Shown here: piece after piece, positions 39,587 through 49,386 of the stretch
Layout: each line of letters begins with the position of its first letter
Position numbering within the stretch: the stretch's first letter is position 1
NCBI RefSeq assembly: GCF_000334215.1
Contig: NZ_AMQY01000013.1
Coordinates: forward strand, 32,811-96,810
Reading direction: 5' to 3'
Length of the DNA stretch: 64,000 bases
Source: Vreelandella jeotgali Hwa
GTDB taxonomy: Bacteria; Pseudomonadota; Gammaproteobacteria; Pseudomonadales; Halomonadaceae
Program-made: the position numbers and the translations under genes
Notes under the pieces: generated by a model
What the model saw: only the letters and a program-made list of their open reading frames with translations
What the model was told of the DNA's origin: nothing
Databases searched by the model: none

Positions 39587-40237
39587 TCAGCCGGCGATGG
39601 TTTCAAAGCCGTCTACCAGGCCGTGGTGCAGCGCCAGGTGGGTCAGCTCCACGTCGGAACTGATGCCGAGTTTGTCGAACAGCCGGTAGCGGTAGGTATT
39701 GACCGTTTTCGGGCTGAGGTGCAGATGGGTCGCAATGTCCCGAACCCGCTGGCAGTTGACCACCATCAGGGCAATTTGCAGCTCACGCTGGGAGAGGCGG
39801 TCAAACAGGTTGGTGTCGTCCGATAGCGTGTCGATGGCCAGGTGCTGGGCCATGTTATTGCCCACATAGCGCCGGCCGTGAAACACATGGCGAATGGCCG
39901 CCACCATTTCCTCGGGTGCTGTGGTCTTGGTCACAAAGCCGGCGGCGCCGGCATCGAAAACATGGCGCGCAATGCTGGGTTCAATATGGGCGGTCAGGAC
40001 CAGCAGCTTGATATCGGGCATTCGGCGATGAATTCGCCTGGTGGCTTCCAGCCCGCCGATACCGGGCATACGGAGGTCCATGAGGACGACATCGGGCGAC
40101 TGCTCCCGGCACAGGGCTTCGGCGCTTTCACCGTCGCGAGCTTCATCGGCAACGGTGATATCGCTCTCCTGGTTGATTAGGTAGGCGATGCTGGTTCTGA
40201 CCAGGTGGTGGTCATCGACAACGAGGACGTTGATCAC
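39587..40237 (-). CDS. gacA: Response regulator GacA/UvrY
   Basis: NarL-family response regulator of the GacS/BarA-GacA system that drives Csr/Rsm small RNAs. 216 residues from GTG 40237, where VINVLVVDDHHLVRTSI begins and an AGGGAG element lies about 8 bases upstream. Receiver domain with the acidic pair D8-D9, phosphoacceptor D54 in VLMDLRMPG and K near 104 in TKTT. The C-terminal LuxR-type HTH contains LSQRELQIALMVVN and HLSPKTVNTYRYRLFDKLG. The gacA-uvrC-pgsA order is the classical one for this regulator. Confidence 0.94.
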   Translation of the reverse strand: MINVLVVDDHHLVRTSIAYLINQESDITVADEARDGESAEALCREQSPDVVLMDLRMPGIGGLEATRRIHRRMPDIKLLVLTAHIEPSIARHVFDAGAAGFVTKTTAPEEMVAAIRHVFHGRRYVGNNMAQHLAIDTLSDDTNLFDRLSQRELQIALMVVNCQRVRDIATHLHLSPKTVNTYRYRLFDKLGISSDVELTHLALHHGLVDGFETIAG

Positions 40238-40511
40238 AGGGCGACTCCCTGGCTGCCGGAGCGGCAACCGGATGGCGTGAGTTAAGGTGCTTTGAAAAGC
40301 TTGTTTTTATGACGTTACCCCGCAGATCGGCCCGGCAGCGGAGAAACCGCGATAGCCGCGTTCGGCAGTGCCTGGCCGTTATTCGGGAGGCAACGGGAAA
40401 ATAGTGCCACAAGCACGGGCCGGGACTCATCAGGCGCCGGGCATGTTTTGGCCATCACTTGACGCGGCTCAATTTCCGCTTTAGTATTCGCCTCACTGCA
40501 CGACGCAGCAA

Positions 40512-40587
40512 GGGGCCTTAGCTCAGCTGGGAGAGCGCAACACTGGCAGTGTTGAGGTCAGCGGTTCGAGCCCGCTAGGCTCCACCA
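40512..40587 (+). tRNA. tRNA-Ala (GGC anticodon)
   Basis: 76 bases with encoded CCA. Acceptor GGGGCCT pairs with AGGCTCC (one G-U pair), D-arm AGCTCAGCTGGGAGAGC, anticodon loop CTGGCAG with GGC and T-arm AGCGGTTCGAGCCCGCT. It stands alone on the plus strand and is followed 11 bases later by a strong bidirectional terminator. Confidence 0.97.
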
Positions 40588-40598
40588 GATTCAAAAAA

Positions 40599-40634
40599 CC
40601 GCCCGATGGTCATTCACCATCGGGCGGTTTTTTT
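40599..40634. terminator. Bidirectional rho-independent terminator of tRNA-Ala and argF
   Basis: Perfect 12-bp stem CCGCCCGATGGT / ACCATCGGGCGG with a five-base loop, followed by seven T residues on the plus strand and preceded by six A residues (a T-run on the minus strand). It ends tRNA-Ala from the left and argF, whose stop is 57 bases away, from the right. Confidence 0.93.
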
Positions 40635-40690
40635 GTGCGCTACCGAATGTCGCTTGGAGGCCGCTGGCCGGGTAGCGCGAAAGAGTCGTA

Positions 40691-41608
40691 TCAGCTGGTC
40701 CTGCCCAGCAGCAGGAACTCGATCAGCGCCTTCTGGGCGTGCAGGCGGTTGCCGGCTTCCTGCCAGACCACGGCGCGCGGGTCGTCGAGCAGCGTGGTGC
40801 TGATTTCTTCGCCGCGATGAGCGGGCAGGCAGTGGAGGAAGAGCGCGTCGTCCCGGGCATGATCCATCAGGGCTTCGGTGACCTGAAAGCCGGCAAAGTC
40901 GGCTTCGCGCCGTGCCTGCTCGCCTTCCTGACCCATTGAGGCCCAGACGTCGGTGGTGATCAGGTCGGCCCCGTCGGCGGCCTGCTGCGGGTCGTGGAGG
41001 ATGCTCACGCTGTCGCCCGCCGCCGCGACGATATCGGCGCGCGGCTCGTAGCCCTCGGGGCAGCACACGCGCAGGTTGAAGCCGAACTGGCGGGCGGCGT
41101 TGATCCAGGAATGGCACATATTGTTGCCGTCGCCGACCCAGACGGCAGTGCGTCCCTGTATGCGGCCGCGACGCTCGGTCCAGGTCATGACATCGGCGAG
41201 CAGCTGGCAAGGGTGGTAGTCATCGGTGAGGGCGTTGATCACCGGCACGTCGCTGGCGTCGGCATAGATTTCGAGGTTCGCGTGGGAGAAGGTGCGAATC
41301 ATCACGGCATCGACCATTTCGGCCAGCACCCGGGCGGTATCACCCACGGGCTCGCCGCGGCCCAGCTGCGTGTCGCGCGGGGAGAGGAACAGCGCATGGC
41401 CGCCAAGGTGCGTCATCGCGGTTTCAAACGAGACCCGGGTGCGCGTCGAGGATTTCTCGAAAATCATCGCCAGGGTACGGTTGGGCAGCGGCGTGTAGTT
41501 CGGCCCCTGGGCCTGCAGGTGGGTCTTGATGCTGATGGCCCGCTGGATGAGGTAGTGCAGCTCGTCCGGGGACAGGTCCAGCAGGGTCAGAAAATGGCGT
41601 GTCGCCAT
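40691..41608 (-). CDS. argF: Ornithine carbamoyltransferase
   Basis: Makes citrulline from ornithine and carbamoyl phosphate in arginine synthesis. 305 residues from ATG 41608, with GGAGAG about 7 bases upstream; [17 protein letters not shown] is a typical start. The carbamoyl-phosphate loop STRTR is at 54-58, [11 protein letters not shown] follows mid-protein, and the ornithine-loop cysteine motif [10 protein letters not shown] is near 257. Anabolic ArgF is favoured over catabolic ArcB by length and absence of arcA/arcC neighbours. It is divergent from grxD. Confidence 0.95.
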   Translation of the reverse strand: MATRHFLTLLDLSPDELHYLIQRAISIKTHLQAQGPNYTPLPNRTLAMIFEKSSTRTRVSFETAMTHLGGHALFLSPRDTQLGRGEPVGDTARVLAEMVDAVMIRTFSHANLEIYADASDVPVINALTDDYHPCQLLADVMTWTERRGRIQGRTAVWVGDGNNMCHSWINAARQFGFNLRVCCPEGYEPRADIVAAAGDSVSILHDPQQAADGADLITTDVWASMGQEGEQARREADFAGFQVTEALMDHARDDALFLHCLPAHRGEEISTTLLDDPRAVVWQEAGNRLHAQKALIEFLLLGRTS

Positions 41609-41807
41609 GATGGCTCTCCGTGCAAAACACCTATCCTGGCAGCGCGACGGGGGATGCGCAACGCGCAGTGCCTCTGGCAGAATGGCGCCAGGCGACAAGG
41701 CCTGGTAGCATGGTCGGGTATTGGCCGGGTCGAGCCGTATCCGGCGACCGCATCGTTTTGAAGTCGGCGGGGCAAAAGCCCGGCGCCGGCGCACCCAAGG
41801 AGGCCTC

Positions 41808-42158
41808 ATGAGCACTACCGTGGAAAACATCCAGCAGCAGATCAGCGAAAACAACATCCTGATTTACATGAAAGGCACGCCCCAGCTGCCCCAGTGCGGC
41901 TTTTCCGCGCAAACCGTGCAGGCGCTGATGAACTGCGGCGAGCGCTTTGCCTTCGTCAACGTGCTGGATAACCCCGACGTCCGCGCCGAGCTGCCCAAGG
42001 TGGGCAACTGGCCGACATTCCCCCAGCTGTGGGTAGAAGGTGAGCTGGTCGGCGGCTGCGATATCGTCGTGGACATGCACGAAAGCGGCGAGCTGGAAAA
42101 GCTGGTCAAGGGCGCTGCCGAGCGCGCCAATGCCGAAGAAGAGGGCGGTGACGCCTGA
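41808..42158 (+). CDS. grxD: Monothiol glutaredoxin GrxD
   Basis: Class II monothiol glutaredoxin, binding a glutathione-ligated 2Fe-2S cluster and taking part in iron-sulfur protein maturation. 116 residues from ATG 41808, which follows an AAGGAGG ribosome site. The active site CGFS (C30) sits in [12 protein letters not shown], with glutathione-contact motifs [16 protein letters not shown] and CDIV. The C-terminal acidic tail is variable. It is a single gene. Confidence 0.95.
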   Translation: MSTTVENIQQQISENNILIYMKGTPQLPQCGFSAQTVQALMNCGERFAFVNVLDNPDVRAELPKVGNWPTFPQLWVEGELVGGCDIVVDMHESGELEKLVKGAAERANAEEEGGDA

Positions 42159-42212
42159 TCGACCCCGCGGGACTGCCGAACGCCGGTGGGCGAAACGGTG
42201 CCGGTGCCAGTG

Positions 42213-42241
42213 TTGGCGGGCAGGACGGTAGCCGCTAGAAT
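42213..42241 (+). promoter_or_regulatory. Promoter of the dnaX-ybaB-recR operon
   Basis: TTGGCG (42213-42218) and TAGAAT (42236-42241) are 17 bases apart; the -10 matches consensus at five of six positions. It lies 46 bases before the dnaX ATG. Confidence 0.6.
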
Positions 42242-42286
42242 GGCGCCTTTACAGGTTGTTTCGCCCGCCCGAGGATATTCTGCCCC

Positions 42287-44140
42287 ATGAGCTATCAGGT
42301 TCTGGCCCGTCGCTGGCGGCCACGCACATTCCATCAACTCGTGGGGCAGACGCACGTACAGCGTGCGCTGGTCAACGCCCTGGATCAGGGGCGTCTGCAT
42401 CATGCCTATCTGTTTACCGGCACCCGCGGCGTGGGCAAGACCACCCTGGCGCGGATTCTGGCCAAATGCCTCAACTGCACGGCGGGCGGTCAGGGCGACG
42501 ACGGCGTGACGTCCGTGCCCTGCGGCGAATGCGATAGCTGCCGGGCGATTGACGAAGGCCGCTTTGTCGATCTGATCGAGGTCGATGCGGCGTCGCGGAC
42601 CAAGGTGGAAGATACCCGCGAACTGCTGGATAACGTCCAGTATGCCCCGACCCAGGGGCGCTACAAGGTGTACCTGGTGGACGAGGTACACATGCTCTCT
42701 ACCAGCAGTTTCAATGCCCTGTTGAAAACGCTGGAAGAGCCCCCGCCCCACGTCAAATTCCTGCTGGCCACGACCGACCCGCACAAACTGCCGCCCACGG
42801 TGCTGTCGCGCTGCCTGCAGTTTACGCTCAAGCATCTGCCGCCTGAACGCATTGTCGAACACCTGACCCATGTGCTCGGCGAAGAAGGCATCAGCTTCGA
42901 GGAAAGCGCGCTATGGCTGCTGGGCAAGGCGGCCGAGGGTTCCATGCGCGATGCCATGAGCCTGACCGACCAGGCCATTGCCTTTGGCCAGGGGACGGTA
43001 CAGCACGCCGATGTGGCGGCTATGCTGGGTACGCTGGACCATCGCCATGTGCTGGCGCTGGTGGAAGCGCTGGCCGATATTGACGTGGCTCGCCTGCTGC
43101 GCGAAGTCGCCGGCCTGGCGGAACAGGGGCCCGATTTTGCCGCCGTGCTGGACGATATAACCGCCATTTTGCACCGCCTGGCCGTGGCGCAGATGGTGCC
43201 GGACGCCGTGGATAACAGTCACGGCGACCGCGATGACGTGCTGGCGCTGGCCGCGCGCTTTACCGCTGAGGACGTTCAGCTGTATTACCAGATCGGCATT
43301 CAGGGACGCGGCGACATGGCGCATGCCCCGGACCTGCGCAGCGCGCTGGAAATGACGCTGCTGCGCATGCTGGCGTTTCGTCCCCAGGGCGTACCCAAAC
43401 CGCCGGCCACGCCGCTGCCTCTGCAGCCCGAGCGCCCGGCGGCGGATTCGGCGCCTGCGGCCGCCACATCGCCAGCTCCGTCAGCCGAACCGGCACCGCC
43501 GCCGGAAGAAGCGCCACCCAGCTCGCCGCCCTGGCACGCCGACGCAACGCCGGCGGCTGAGCCGACAGCGGCGCCGCCCGACCCAAAGCCTGAGCCGGTT
43601 CCGGAGCCCACGCCTGACATCGCCCCGGAGCCGGAGCCCGAGACGGCCCTCGAGCCCGAAGCGCCTTCGCCGGCGGACAACGCCGTGGTGCCCGACAACG
43701 AGGCCTCCGACAGCGCGGTGCCCGACAGTGCCACGCCCGGACGTCTGGATCACGCCGGCTGGCTCGACGGCTTCGCTGCGCTGGGGCTGGGCGGGCTGAC
43801 GCGCAACCTGGCGGCGCACTGCCAGCTGAAGCACGACGACGGCACGACGCTCGAACTCAGGCTGGACCCTGACCAGGCCGCCATGCAGGCAGAAATACAC
43901 GAAACCCGGATTGCCAAAGCGCTTGCTGCCCAGGGCATCGAGCGGCGCGTATTTTTTACCGCCGAGCCGCTGGATCCGTCGCTGGAAACACCGCAGTATC
44001 GCGAGGGTCGGCTGAATCAGGAACGTCGGACCCAGGCGCTTGATACGCTCAATCGTGATCCCCATATCCAACAGCTACAGCAGGCCTTTGGCGCCACCTT
44101 TATCGAAAACGGTGTCATGCCCGCCGGGCGCGCCGACTGA
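42287..44140 (+). CDS. dnaX: DNA polymerase III subunit gamma/tau
   Basis: Clamp-loader ATPase that organises the replisome. 617 residues. AAA+ domain with [13 protein letters not shown] (Walker A, about 45-57), a four-Cys zinc module (CLNC and CGECDSC), LVDEVHMLS (Walker B) and the SRC arginine finger in VLSRCLQF. A long Pro/Glu/Ala-rich linker (about 375-485) leads to the tau C-terminal domain that contacts the alpha subunit. I see no A6G-type slippery heptamer in the linker, so a frameshifted gamma product is not indicated by sequence. ybaB and recR follow. Confidence 0.95.
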   Translation: MSYQVLARRWRPRTFHQLVGQTHVQRALVNALDQGRLHHAYLFTGTRGVGKTTLARILAKCLNCTAGGQGDDGVTSVPCGECDSCRAIDEGRFVDLIEVDAASRTKVEDTRELLDNVQYAPTQGRYKVYLVDEVHMLSTSSFNALLKTLEEPPPHVKFLLATTDPHKLPPTVLSRCLQFTLKHLPPERIVEHLTHVLGEEGISFEESALWLLGKAAEGSMRDAMSLTDQAIAFGQGTVQHADVAAMLGTLDHRHVLALVEALADIDVARLLREVAGLAEQGPDFAAVLDDITAILHRLAVAQMVPDAVDNSHGDRDDVLALAARFTAEDVQLYYQIGIQGRGDMAHAPDLRSALEMTLLRMLAFRPQGVPKPPATPLPLQPERPAADSAPAAATSPAPSAEPAPPPEEAPPSSPPWHADATPAAEPTAAPPDPKPEPVPEPTPDIAPEPEPETALEPEAPSPADNAVVPDNEASDSAVPDSATPGRLDHAGWLDGFAALGLGGLTRNLAAHCQLKHDDGTTLELRLDPDQAAMQAEIHETRIAKALAAQGIERRVFFTAEPLDPSLETPQYREGRLNQERRTQALDTLNRDPHIQQLQQAFGATFIENGVMPAGRAD

Positions 44141-44231
44141 CTGCCAACGCATGCGACGCTTTCGACCGAGGTTGCATGCGCCGTTCGCACAAGACGTTCA
44201 ACCTATCTATATAACACCGGGAGGCATCGCC

Positions 44232-44558
44232 ATGATGAAAGGCGGAATGGGCAATATGATGAAACAGGCCCAGGAAATGCAGGAAAAAATGCAGCGTGCC
44301 CAGGAAGACGTCGCCAATGCCGAAGTCCAGGGCGAAGCCGGCGCGGGCATGGTGCAGGTCACCATGAACGGCCGCCACGATGTCAGCAACGTCAGCATTG
44401 ATCCGAGCGTGATGGAAGAGGACAAGGAGCTGCTGGAAGACCTGCTGGCTGCCGCGGTCAACGACGCTGTGCGCAAGATCGAAGCCACGTCCAAGGAAAT
44501 GATGGAAGGCGCCACGGCCGGTATGGATTTGCCGCCCGGCTTCAAGATGCCGTTTTAA
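44232..44558 (+). CDS. ybaB: YbaB/EbfC family nucleoid-associated protein
   Basis: Small DNA-binding protein of the EbfC family, 108 residues from ATG 44232, preceded by GGGAGG. Met/Gln-rich N-terminal helix ([19 protein letters not shown]), the conserved [18 protein letters not shown] strand pair and a C-terminal [13 protein letters not shown] helix. It sits between dnaX and recR, the conserved trio in most bacteria. The C-terminus [12 protein letters not shown] is also typical. Confidence 0.95.
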   Translation: MMKGGMGNMMKQAQEMQEKMQRAQEDVANAEVQGEAGAGMVQVTMNGRHDVSNVSIDPSVMEEDKELLEDLLAAAVNDAVRKIEATSKEMMEGATAGMDLPPGFKMPF

Positions 44559-44561
44559 GCG

Positions 44562-45167
44562 ATGCGCTTTTCCCCGCTTGTCGAACAGCTGATGGACGCG
44601 TTCCGGGTGCTGCCCGGCGTGGGGCCGAAAACCGCTCAGCGCATGGCCATGCACGTGCTGGAACGCGAGCGCGAAGGCGGTAAGCGGCTGTCGGCTACGC
44701 TTGCCGAAGCGGTCGAGACCGTGGGGTACTGTCAGCGGTGCCGGACGCTCACCGAAGCGTCGCTGTGCGCGCTGTGCGAAAGCGCCCGGCGCGATGACAG
44801 CCTGCTGTGTGTCGTGGAGTCTCCGGCGGATCAGCTGGCGATCGAGGAAGCCGGCGGTTTCGGCGGACGCTACTTCGTGCTCCACGGCCACCTGTCACCC
44901 ATTGACGGTATCGGCCCCGAGTCGATCGGTCTGGAACAGCTCGAGCAGCGTGTTGCCGAAGGCAACGTGCGTGAAATCGTGCTGGCCACCAATCCCACCG
45001 TCGAAGGCGAAGCCACCGCGCACTACATCGCCACCCAGCTGGTCACCTACGGCGTCACGTTTTCCCGTCTGGCCTATGGCGTGCCCATGGGCGGCGAGCT
45101 CGAATACGTCGACGGCGGTACGCTCAGCCGGGCCTTCAACGGCCGTTTGCCGTTTGCCAGCGAATAG
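44562..45167 (+). CDS. recR: Recombination mediator RecR
   Basis: Acts with RecF/RecO to load RecA on gapped DNA. 201 residues starting three bases after ybaB. An N-terminal HhH ([18 protein letters not shown]), a Cys4 zinc finger (C57, C60, C69, C72), a Toprim domain ([30 protein letters not shown]) and the C-terminal [32 protein letters not shown] block. All parts are intact. Confidence 0.97.
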   Translation: MRFSPLVEQLMDAFRVLPGVGPKTAQRMAMHVLEREREGGKRLSATLAEAVETVGYCQRCRTLTEASLCALCESARRDDSLLCVVESPADQLAIEEAGGFGGRYFVLHGHLSPIDGIGPESIGLEQLEQRVAEGNVREIVLATNPTVEGEATAHYIATQLVTYGVTFSRLAYGVPMGGELEYVDGGTLSRAFNGRLPFASE

Positions 45168-45299
45168 GCGCCCGGCATTGGCCAATCCGTTTTACCGGCC
45201 AGCTTTTGCCGGTCATTCGCGAATCCATCGTCGCTCATCAATCGTCGTCAACAACCCCGCCGCACGCATGGCGTGTGCGCCTTTTCGGGAACCCTGCTT

Positions 45300-46430
45300 T
45301 TGTCCTTGATTGACTCCCCAACGTATCAGTGGATTGCCACGCCTGAAGCGCTGGATGCCGCCTGCACCCGGCTCGAGGGCGCCGAGGTCATCGCGCTGGA
45401 TACCGAATTTTTCCGCGAAAAAACCTTCTACCCGATTCCCGCGCTGATTCAGTTTGCCGGCCAGGGCGAGACCTTTCTGGTCGATCCGCTGGCGGTGGCG
45501 TGCACCCCGGCGTTTTGTGCGCTTTTGCAGGGGGAAGCGCTCAAGTTGATCCACGCCTGCAGCGAAGACCTGGAGGTGTTTCAGTGCTGGGCCGGCGTGG
45601 TGCCCGCTCCGATGATGGATACCCAGGTGGCTCAGGGCTTTCTGGGAGACGTGCCCGGGATGGGTTACCAGAAACTGGTCGCGCACTGGCTGAATGAAGA
45701 CCTGCCCAAGGAAGAAACCCGCTCCGACTGGCTCAAGCGGCCGTTGAGCGCGTCGCAGTGCGACTACGCCGCGTTGGATGTGATCTGCCTGCTGGAAGTC
45801 TGGCAGCATCAGGCGGCGGCGCTGGAGGAGAGCGGGCGCATGGCCTGGGCGTTGGCGCAGTGTCAAACGCTGGTCGACCAGGCCGGGCGTCACCCCGGCC
45901 AGGATGCCCTCTGGTTTACCCGCCAGCGCCAGCTGTGGCGGTTGGCGCCGCGCCAGATCGAGGCCTACCGGCGCATGACCGCCTGGCGCGAAGGCGAAAT
46001 TCGCCGGCGTGACCTGCCGCGCAACTGGCTGGTCAGCGACAGGGTACTGTTTGAAGTGGCCGCTGCCATGCCCGACAATCGCCCCGAGCTGGCCGATGTG
46101 GAAGGCGTCAGGCCCTCGCTGGTGAAAAAAGAGGGCGATACCCTGCTCGACATGGTGCAGTCTGCGCGGGATTGCGATTCAGCGGCGCTGCCACCGGCCT
46201 GGCCGGACCCCGCGCGGCCGCCGTTCAAGCCGCTGTTCAAGGCGTTGAAAAAGACCGTCAGCGAACGCGCCGAGGCGCTGAACATGGCGCCGGAAATGCT
46301 CATGCGCCGGCGGGATATCGAAGCCGTTGTCATGCAGGCGCTGGCCGGCCGGGAGCCTGAACTGCCCGATGGCTGGCGCGGTGAATGCCTGAACGAATCG
46401 CTGACGCAAACACTCAAGGAGGCGTCATGA
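45300..46430 (+). CDS. rnd: Ribonuclease D
   Basis: 3'-5' exoribonuclease for tRNA maturation. 376 residues from TTG 45300, chosen because GGGA lies about 9 bases upstream and SLIDSPTYQWI opens the conserved domain; GTG 45273 would add nine unconserved residues. The DEDD exonuclease motifs are visible as LDTEFFREKTF, HACSEDLEVF and the Y/D-containing CDYAALDV. One HRDC domain follows (about 200-280), then a second C-terminal HRDC-like region. The stop overlaps ycgL by four bases. Confidence 0.92.
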   Translation: MSLIDSPTYQWIATPEALDAACTRLEGAEVIALDTEFFREKTFYPIPALIQFAGQGETFLVDPLAVACTPAFCALLQGEALKLIHACSEDLEVFQCWAGVVPAPMMDTQVAQGFLGDVPGMGYQKLVAHWLNEDLPKEETRSDWLKRPLSASQCDYAALDVICLLEVWQHQAAALEESGRMAWALAQCQTLVDQAGRHPGQDALWFTRQRQLWRLAPRQIEAYRRMTAWREGEIRRRDLPRNWLVSDRVLFEVAAAMPDNRPELADVEGVRPSLVKKEGDTLLDMVQSARDCDSAALPPAWPDPARPPFKPLFKALKKTVSERAEALNMAPEMLMRRRDIEAVVMQALAGREPELPDGWRGECLNESLTQTLKEAS

Positions 46431-46741
46431 CCGCTGCCCATCCCGTCGCTCCCGATCGTATTATCTGCGAGGTGTTCAAGAGTTCGCGCAAGGACGAGAT
46501 GTACCTCTATGTGGACAAGCGTCGGGGGCTGGAAGACGTGCCCGACGCGCTGCTGGAGCCCTTCGGCAAGCCGGTACCGGTATTTACCCTGCTGTTGACC
46601 GCCGACAAGCCGCTGGCGCGGGCCAGCGCTGCGGATGTGCTGGCCGCGATTGCCGACCAGGGCTATTATTTTCAGATGCCGCCGGCCAGGGACGACTACC
46701 TGCTCGATCTGTACCGGACGCCCACCCAGGCCGTTTACTGA
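46427..46741 (+). CDS. ycgL: YcgL domain-containing protein
   Basis: Function unknown. 104 residues. Family markers are ICEVFKSSRKDEMYLYVDK near the start, the central FGKPVPVFTLLLTADKPLARA and the GYYFQMPP motif towards the end. ATG 46427 overlaps the rnd stop (ATGA), and ycgN starts seven bases after its stop, so the three genes form a translationally linked unit. The same trio is conserved in Pseudomonas, which suggests a link to RNA processing, but that is inference. Confidence 0.93.
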   Translation: MTAAHPVAPDRIICEVFKSSRKDEMYLYVDKRRGLEDVPDALLEPFGKPVPVFTLLLTADKPLARASAADVLAAIADQGYYFQMPPARDDYLLDLYRTPTQAVY

Positions 46742-46748
46742 GGTGACC

Positions 46749-47198
46749 ATGCCGATGCGCGAACGCTTCTGGGAGCGCTTTGATCTCGAAGAGCTCAACG
46801 ACGCCGAATGGGAAGCGCTGTGCGACGGCTGCGGCCAGTGTTGCCTGCTCAAGCTCCACGATGATGACACCGGGGAGCTGGCCGTACTCAACGTCGCCTG
46901 TCGGCTGCTGGATACCCACAGCTGCCAGTGCAGCGACTATCCCAACCGTTTTGACAGCGTGCCCGACTGCACTCAACTAACGCCCGCGCTGGTCCGGGAG
47001 TTTACCTGGCTGCCGCACACCTGCGGCTACCGTCGCGTGGCCGAAGGCCGCAAACTCGCCGGCTGGCACCCGCTGCTGAGCAACGACGCCGAGCGCGTGC
47101 ACCGCAAGGGCGTCAGCGTGCGCGGCGTTGCCGTGTCTCAGGACGACGTGCCCGAACACCGCCTGGAAGAGCACATTATCGCCGTGCTGCCGATGTAG
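46749..47198 (+). CDS. ycgN: YcgN family cysteine-cluster protein
   Basis: 149 residues. Contains the CxxCGQCC-type cluster (LCDGCGQCCLLKL), further cysteines in NVACRLLDTHSCQCSDYPNRF and CTQLTP...PHTCGYR, which define the UPF0260/zinc-or-iron chelating family. The biochemical role is not established; an iron-sulfur or zinc site is likely. ATG 46749 follows TGAGGTGACC; GTG 46743 is a possible alternative. It ends 17 bases from the convergent S9 peptidase gene. Confidence 0.92.
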   Translation: MPMRERFWERFDLEELNDAEWEALCDGCGQCCLLKLHDDDTGELAVLNVACRLLDTHSCQCSDYPNRFDSVPDCTQLTPALVREFTWLPHTCGYRRVAEGRKLAGWHPLLSNDAERVHRKGVSVRGVAVSQDDVPEHRLEEHIIAVLPM

Positions 47199-47215
47199 GC
47201 GGTGGCCGGGGGTTG

Positions 47216-49327
47216 TCACGCCTGCTTTGTGGCGAGCCCCAGCGCCCAGAGAATAAACGCATCCTGCCGCGCGGCATCGCGCCAGGCCTTGAATCGGCCC
47301 GAGGCGCCGCCGTGGCCGCTTTGCATATCGGTATACAGCAGCACCGGCGACGTTCCCTGCTGGTGCTGCCGGACCTGTGCATAGAACTTGGCCGGCTCCC
47401 AGTAGGTAACGCGGGTATCAAACCAGCTGCCCTCGATCCACAGCGCCGGGTAGGGCTGCGACTTGACGTTATCTACCGGCGAGTAGCCACCGATGCGCGC
47501 CGCGACGTCGGCACCCTCGGGATTGCCCCATTCGCTGTACTCGGCGGTGGTGAGCGGTAGCTCGGGGGTTTGCATGGTGCGCAGCACGTCGACAAAGGGC
47601 ACATCCAGCACCGCCGCGCAAAACGCCTGCGGCGCGCGGTTGACGCAGGTGCCCACCAGCATGCCGCCGGCGCTGGCGCCGTAGGCGACGATGCCCTCGG
47701 GCCGGCTGAAGCCCTGTTCCACCAGGGCATTGCGCGCGGCGAGAAAGTCCGCAAAGCTGTTTTCCTTGTGCGCCATCTTGCCGTGCAAATACCAGGGCTC
47801 GCCGCGCTCGCCGCCGCCGCGCACATGGGCCACGGCAAAGGCGACGCCGCGCTGCAGAAGCTCCAACCGAGCGATGGAAAACCAGGGATCCTGGGGGTCG
47901 CCGTAGGCGCCGTAGCCGTACAGCAGGGTGGGCAGCGGGCGGTCGGCGAGATCGGCGCGCATGACAATCGATACCGGCACGCTTTCGCCGTCGGCGCTTT
48001 GTGCCCAGATGCGCAGGCTTATGAGATCGTCCGGCTTCAGGTCGCCGTACAGCGGCAGCGACTTGATCACCCGGCGCTCGCCGCTTGCGAGATCCAGCTC
48101 GACCCAGCGCGGCGGGCGGGTAAAGGATTCCTCGCGCAGGGTGAGCGTTTGGGCGTCAAAGTGCGGGGCGTCTTCCAGCAGCTGTGAGCAGGGCGTTTCC
48201 GGCAGCGCGAGAATATCGTTGCCGAGAGTGTCGTGGGCGTTGTTCAATATCAGCCGGCGGAGCGTCACCTGAGCCTGGTCGTGGTCGCGTTCGGCCAGCA
48301 CCAGCCCCCAGGCAAAGGCGTCCACGCCTTCCAGGGTGGCGTTGTCCCGATGGGGGACCAGCGGCTGCCAGCCTATCCGCGCCTTGCTTTGCCTCGCTTC
48401 GGCAAGCGCCTGGTCTTCGTCGATAACGTCGAGTTGAAACTGCGCGCCGGCGCGGTTGTGCAGGCAGTAGAAAAAGCCCGGGCGGTGGTCGAGGCTGGCC
48501 TCGACGCCGGCTTGCCGAGGATGGAGGCAGATCGGCGCGGTATCCGGGGCGGCCGCCGGCACAATTCGGGTTTCGCTGGTGTCCTTGGACGCGCTTTCCA
48601 GCACCAGCCAGCGCCGGGAGCGCGTTTTGTCCATGCCCACCCAGAATTCGGCGTCGTCTTCCCGCCAAACAAGCTGCGCGGCGCCGTCTTCGGCCGTCTC
48701 ATCGAGGGCGACCGACAGGCGCCAGACGCTATCCGGGCGCTGGGTGGGGTCAAAGCGGGTAAACAGCAGCGTTGCGCTCTGCGCGGTCTGATCTTCCGCC
48801 CAGCACAGCGCCGGGCCGATGTCGTCGAGCAGCGGCCGAGGCTCGCCGTCGGGCAGGGCTTTCAGCCAGAGGGCAAAGCGCTCGTCGCCCCGGGTGTCTT
48901 CGGTCCAGGCGAGCCACTGTTCGTCGGGGGTGAGTGCCATGTCGCCGATCTCGAAAAAATCACGGCCGGCGGCCCGATCGGGCAGGTCGAAAAAGCATTC
49001 CCGCGCGTCGGGTTTGCCGTTGGGATAGCGCCACCAGCGCGGATAGTCGGCCTCGGCATCGATGGTGCTGTAAAACGTATAGTGGTCGAGCCGGGTCTCG
49101 GGGCTGGTGGACGCCAGCTCGCGCCGGGCAAGATGGCCCTGGTAAAGCGCGTCGGCCAGCGGCGCCAGCGGGGCAAACCAGGCGCCATGCTCGGCGTTGG
49201 CAGCGTGCAAAAAGGCGTGGGTATCGGCGCTGTCGCTGTTTTCGAGCCAGTGCCAGCCGGGATCGTCGGAGCGGCGATAGTGCGACACCGGTGAAAGCCC
49301 GTTAGGGTCATGCTGTGCTGTGTTCAA
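47216..49327 (-). CDS. S9 family prolyl oligopeptidase (oligopeptidase B-like)
   Basis: Cytosolic serine oligopeptidase of clan SC. 703 residues: an N-terminal seven-bladed beta-propeller (about 80-410) and a C-terminal alpha/beta hydrolase. Catalytic Ser is in YGASAGGMLVG, Asp in GSWFDTRVTYWEPAKF and His in DMQSGHGGASGR, the oligopeptidase B pattern. The substrate is inferred to be short peptides with basic residues, but acidic S1 residues were not verified. The annotated start is TTG 49327 with a weak ribosome site; GTG 49288 is an alternative. It is divergent from a small membrane protein gene 59 bases away. Confidence 0.88.
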   Translation of the reverse strand: MNTAQHDPNGLSPVSHYRRSDDPGWHWLENSDSADTHAFLHAANAEHGAWFAPLAPLADALYQGHLARRELASTSPETRLDHYTFYSTIDAEADYPRWWRYPNGKPDARECFFDLPDRAAGRDFFEIGDMALTPDEQWLAWTEDTRGDERFALWLKALPDGEPRPLLDDIGPALCWAEDQTAQSATLLFTRFDPTQRPDSVWRLSVALDETAEDGAAQLVWREDDAEFWVGMDKTRSRRWLVLESASKDTSETRIVPAAAPDTAPICLHPRQAGVEASLDHRPGFFYCLHNRAGAQFQLDVIDEDQALAEARQSKARIGWQPLVPHRDNATLEGVDAFAWGLVLAERDHDQAQVTLRRLILNNAHDTLGNDILALPETPCSQLLEDAPHFDAQTLTLREESFTRPPRWVELDLASGERRVIKSLPLYGDLKPDDLISLRIWAQSADGESVPVSIVMRADLADRPLPTLLYGYGAYGDPQDPWFSIARLELLQRGVAFAVAHVRGGGERGEPWYLHGKMAHKENSFADFLAARNALVEQGFSRPEGIVAYGASAGGMLVGTCVNRAPQAFCAAVLDVPFVDVLRTMQTPELPLTTAEYSEWGNPEGADVAARIGGYSPVDNVKSQPYPALWIEGSWFDTRVTYWEPAKFYAQVRQHQQGTSPVLLYTDMQSGHGGASGRFKAWRDAARQDAFILWALGLATKQA

Positions 49328-49386
49328 TTGACGGGTACCATAACGAAAAATGTAGCGCGGATGAGAACATCCATACGAGGAGTATT

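Noticed and set aside
43400..43740. Proline/glutamate-rich repetitive coding DNA in dnaX
   Set aside because: This is the ordinary flexible linker of tau. No slippery heptamer or tandem repeat of fixed unit was found.
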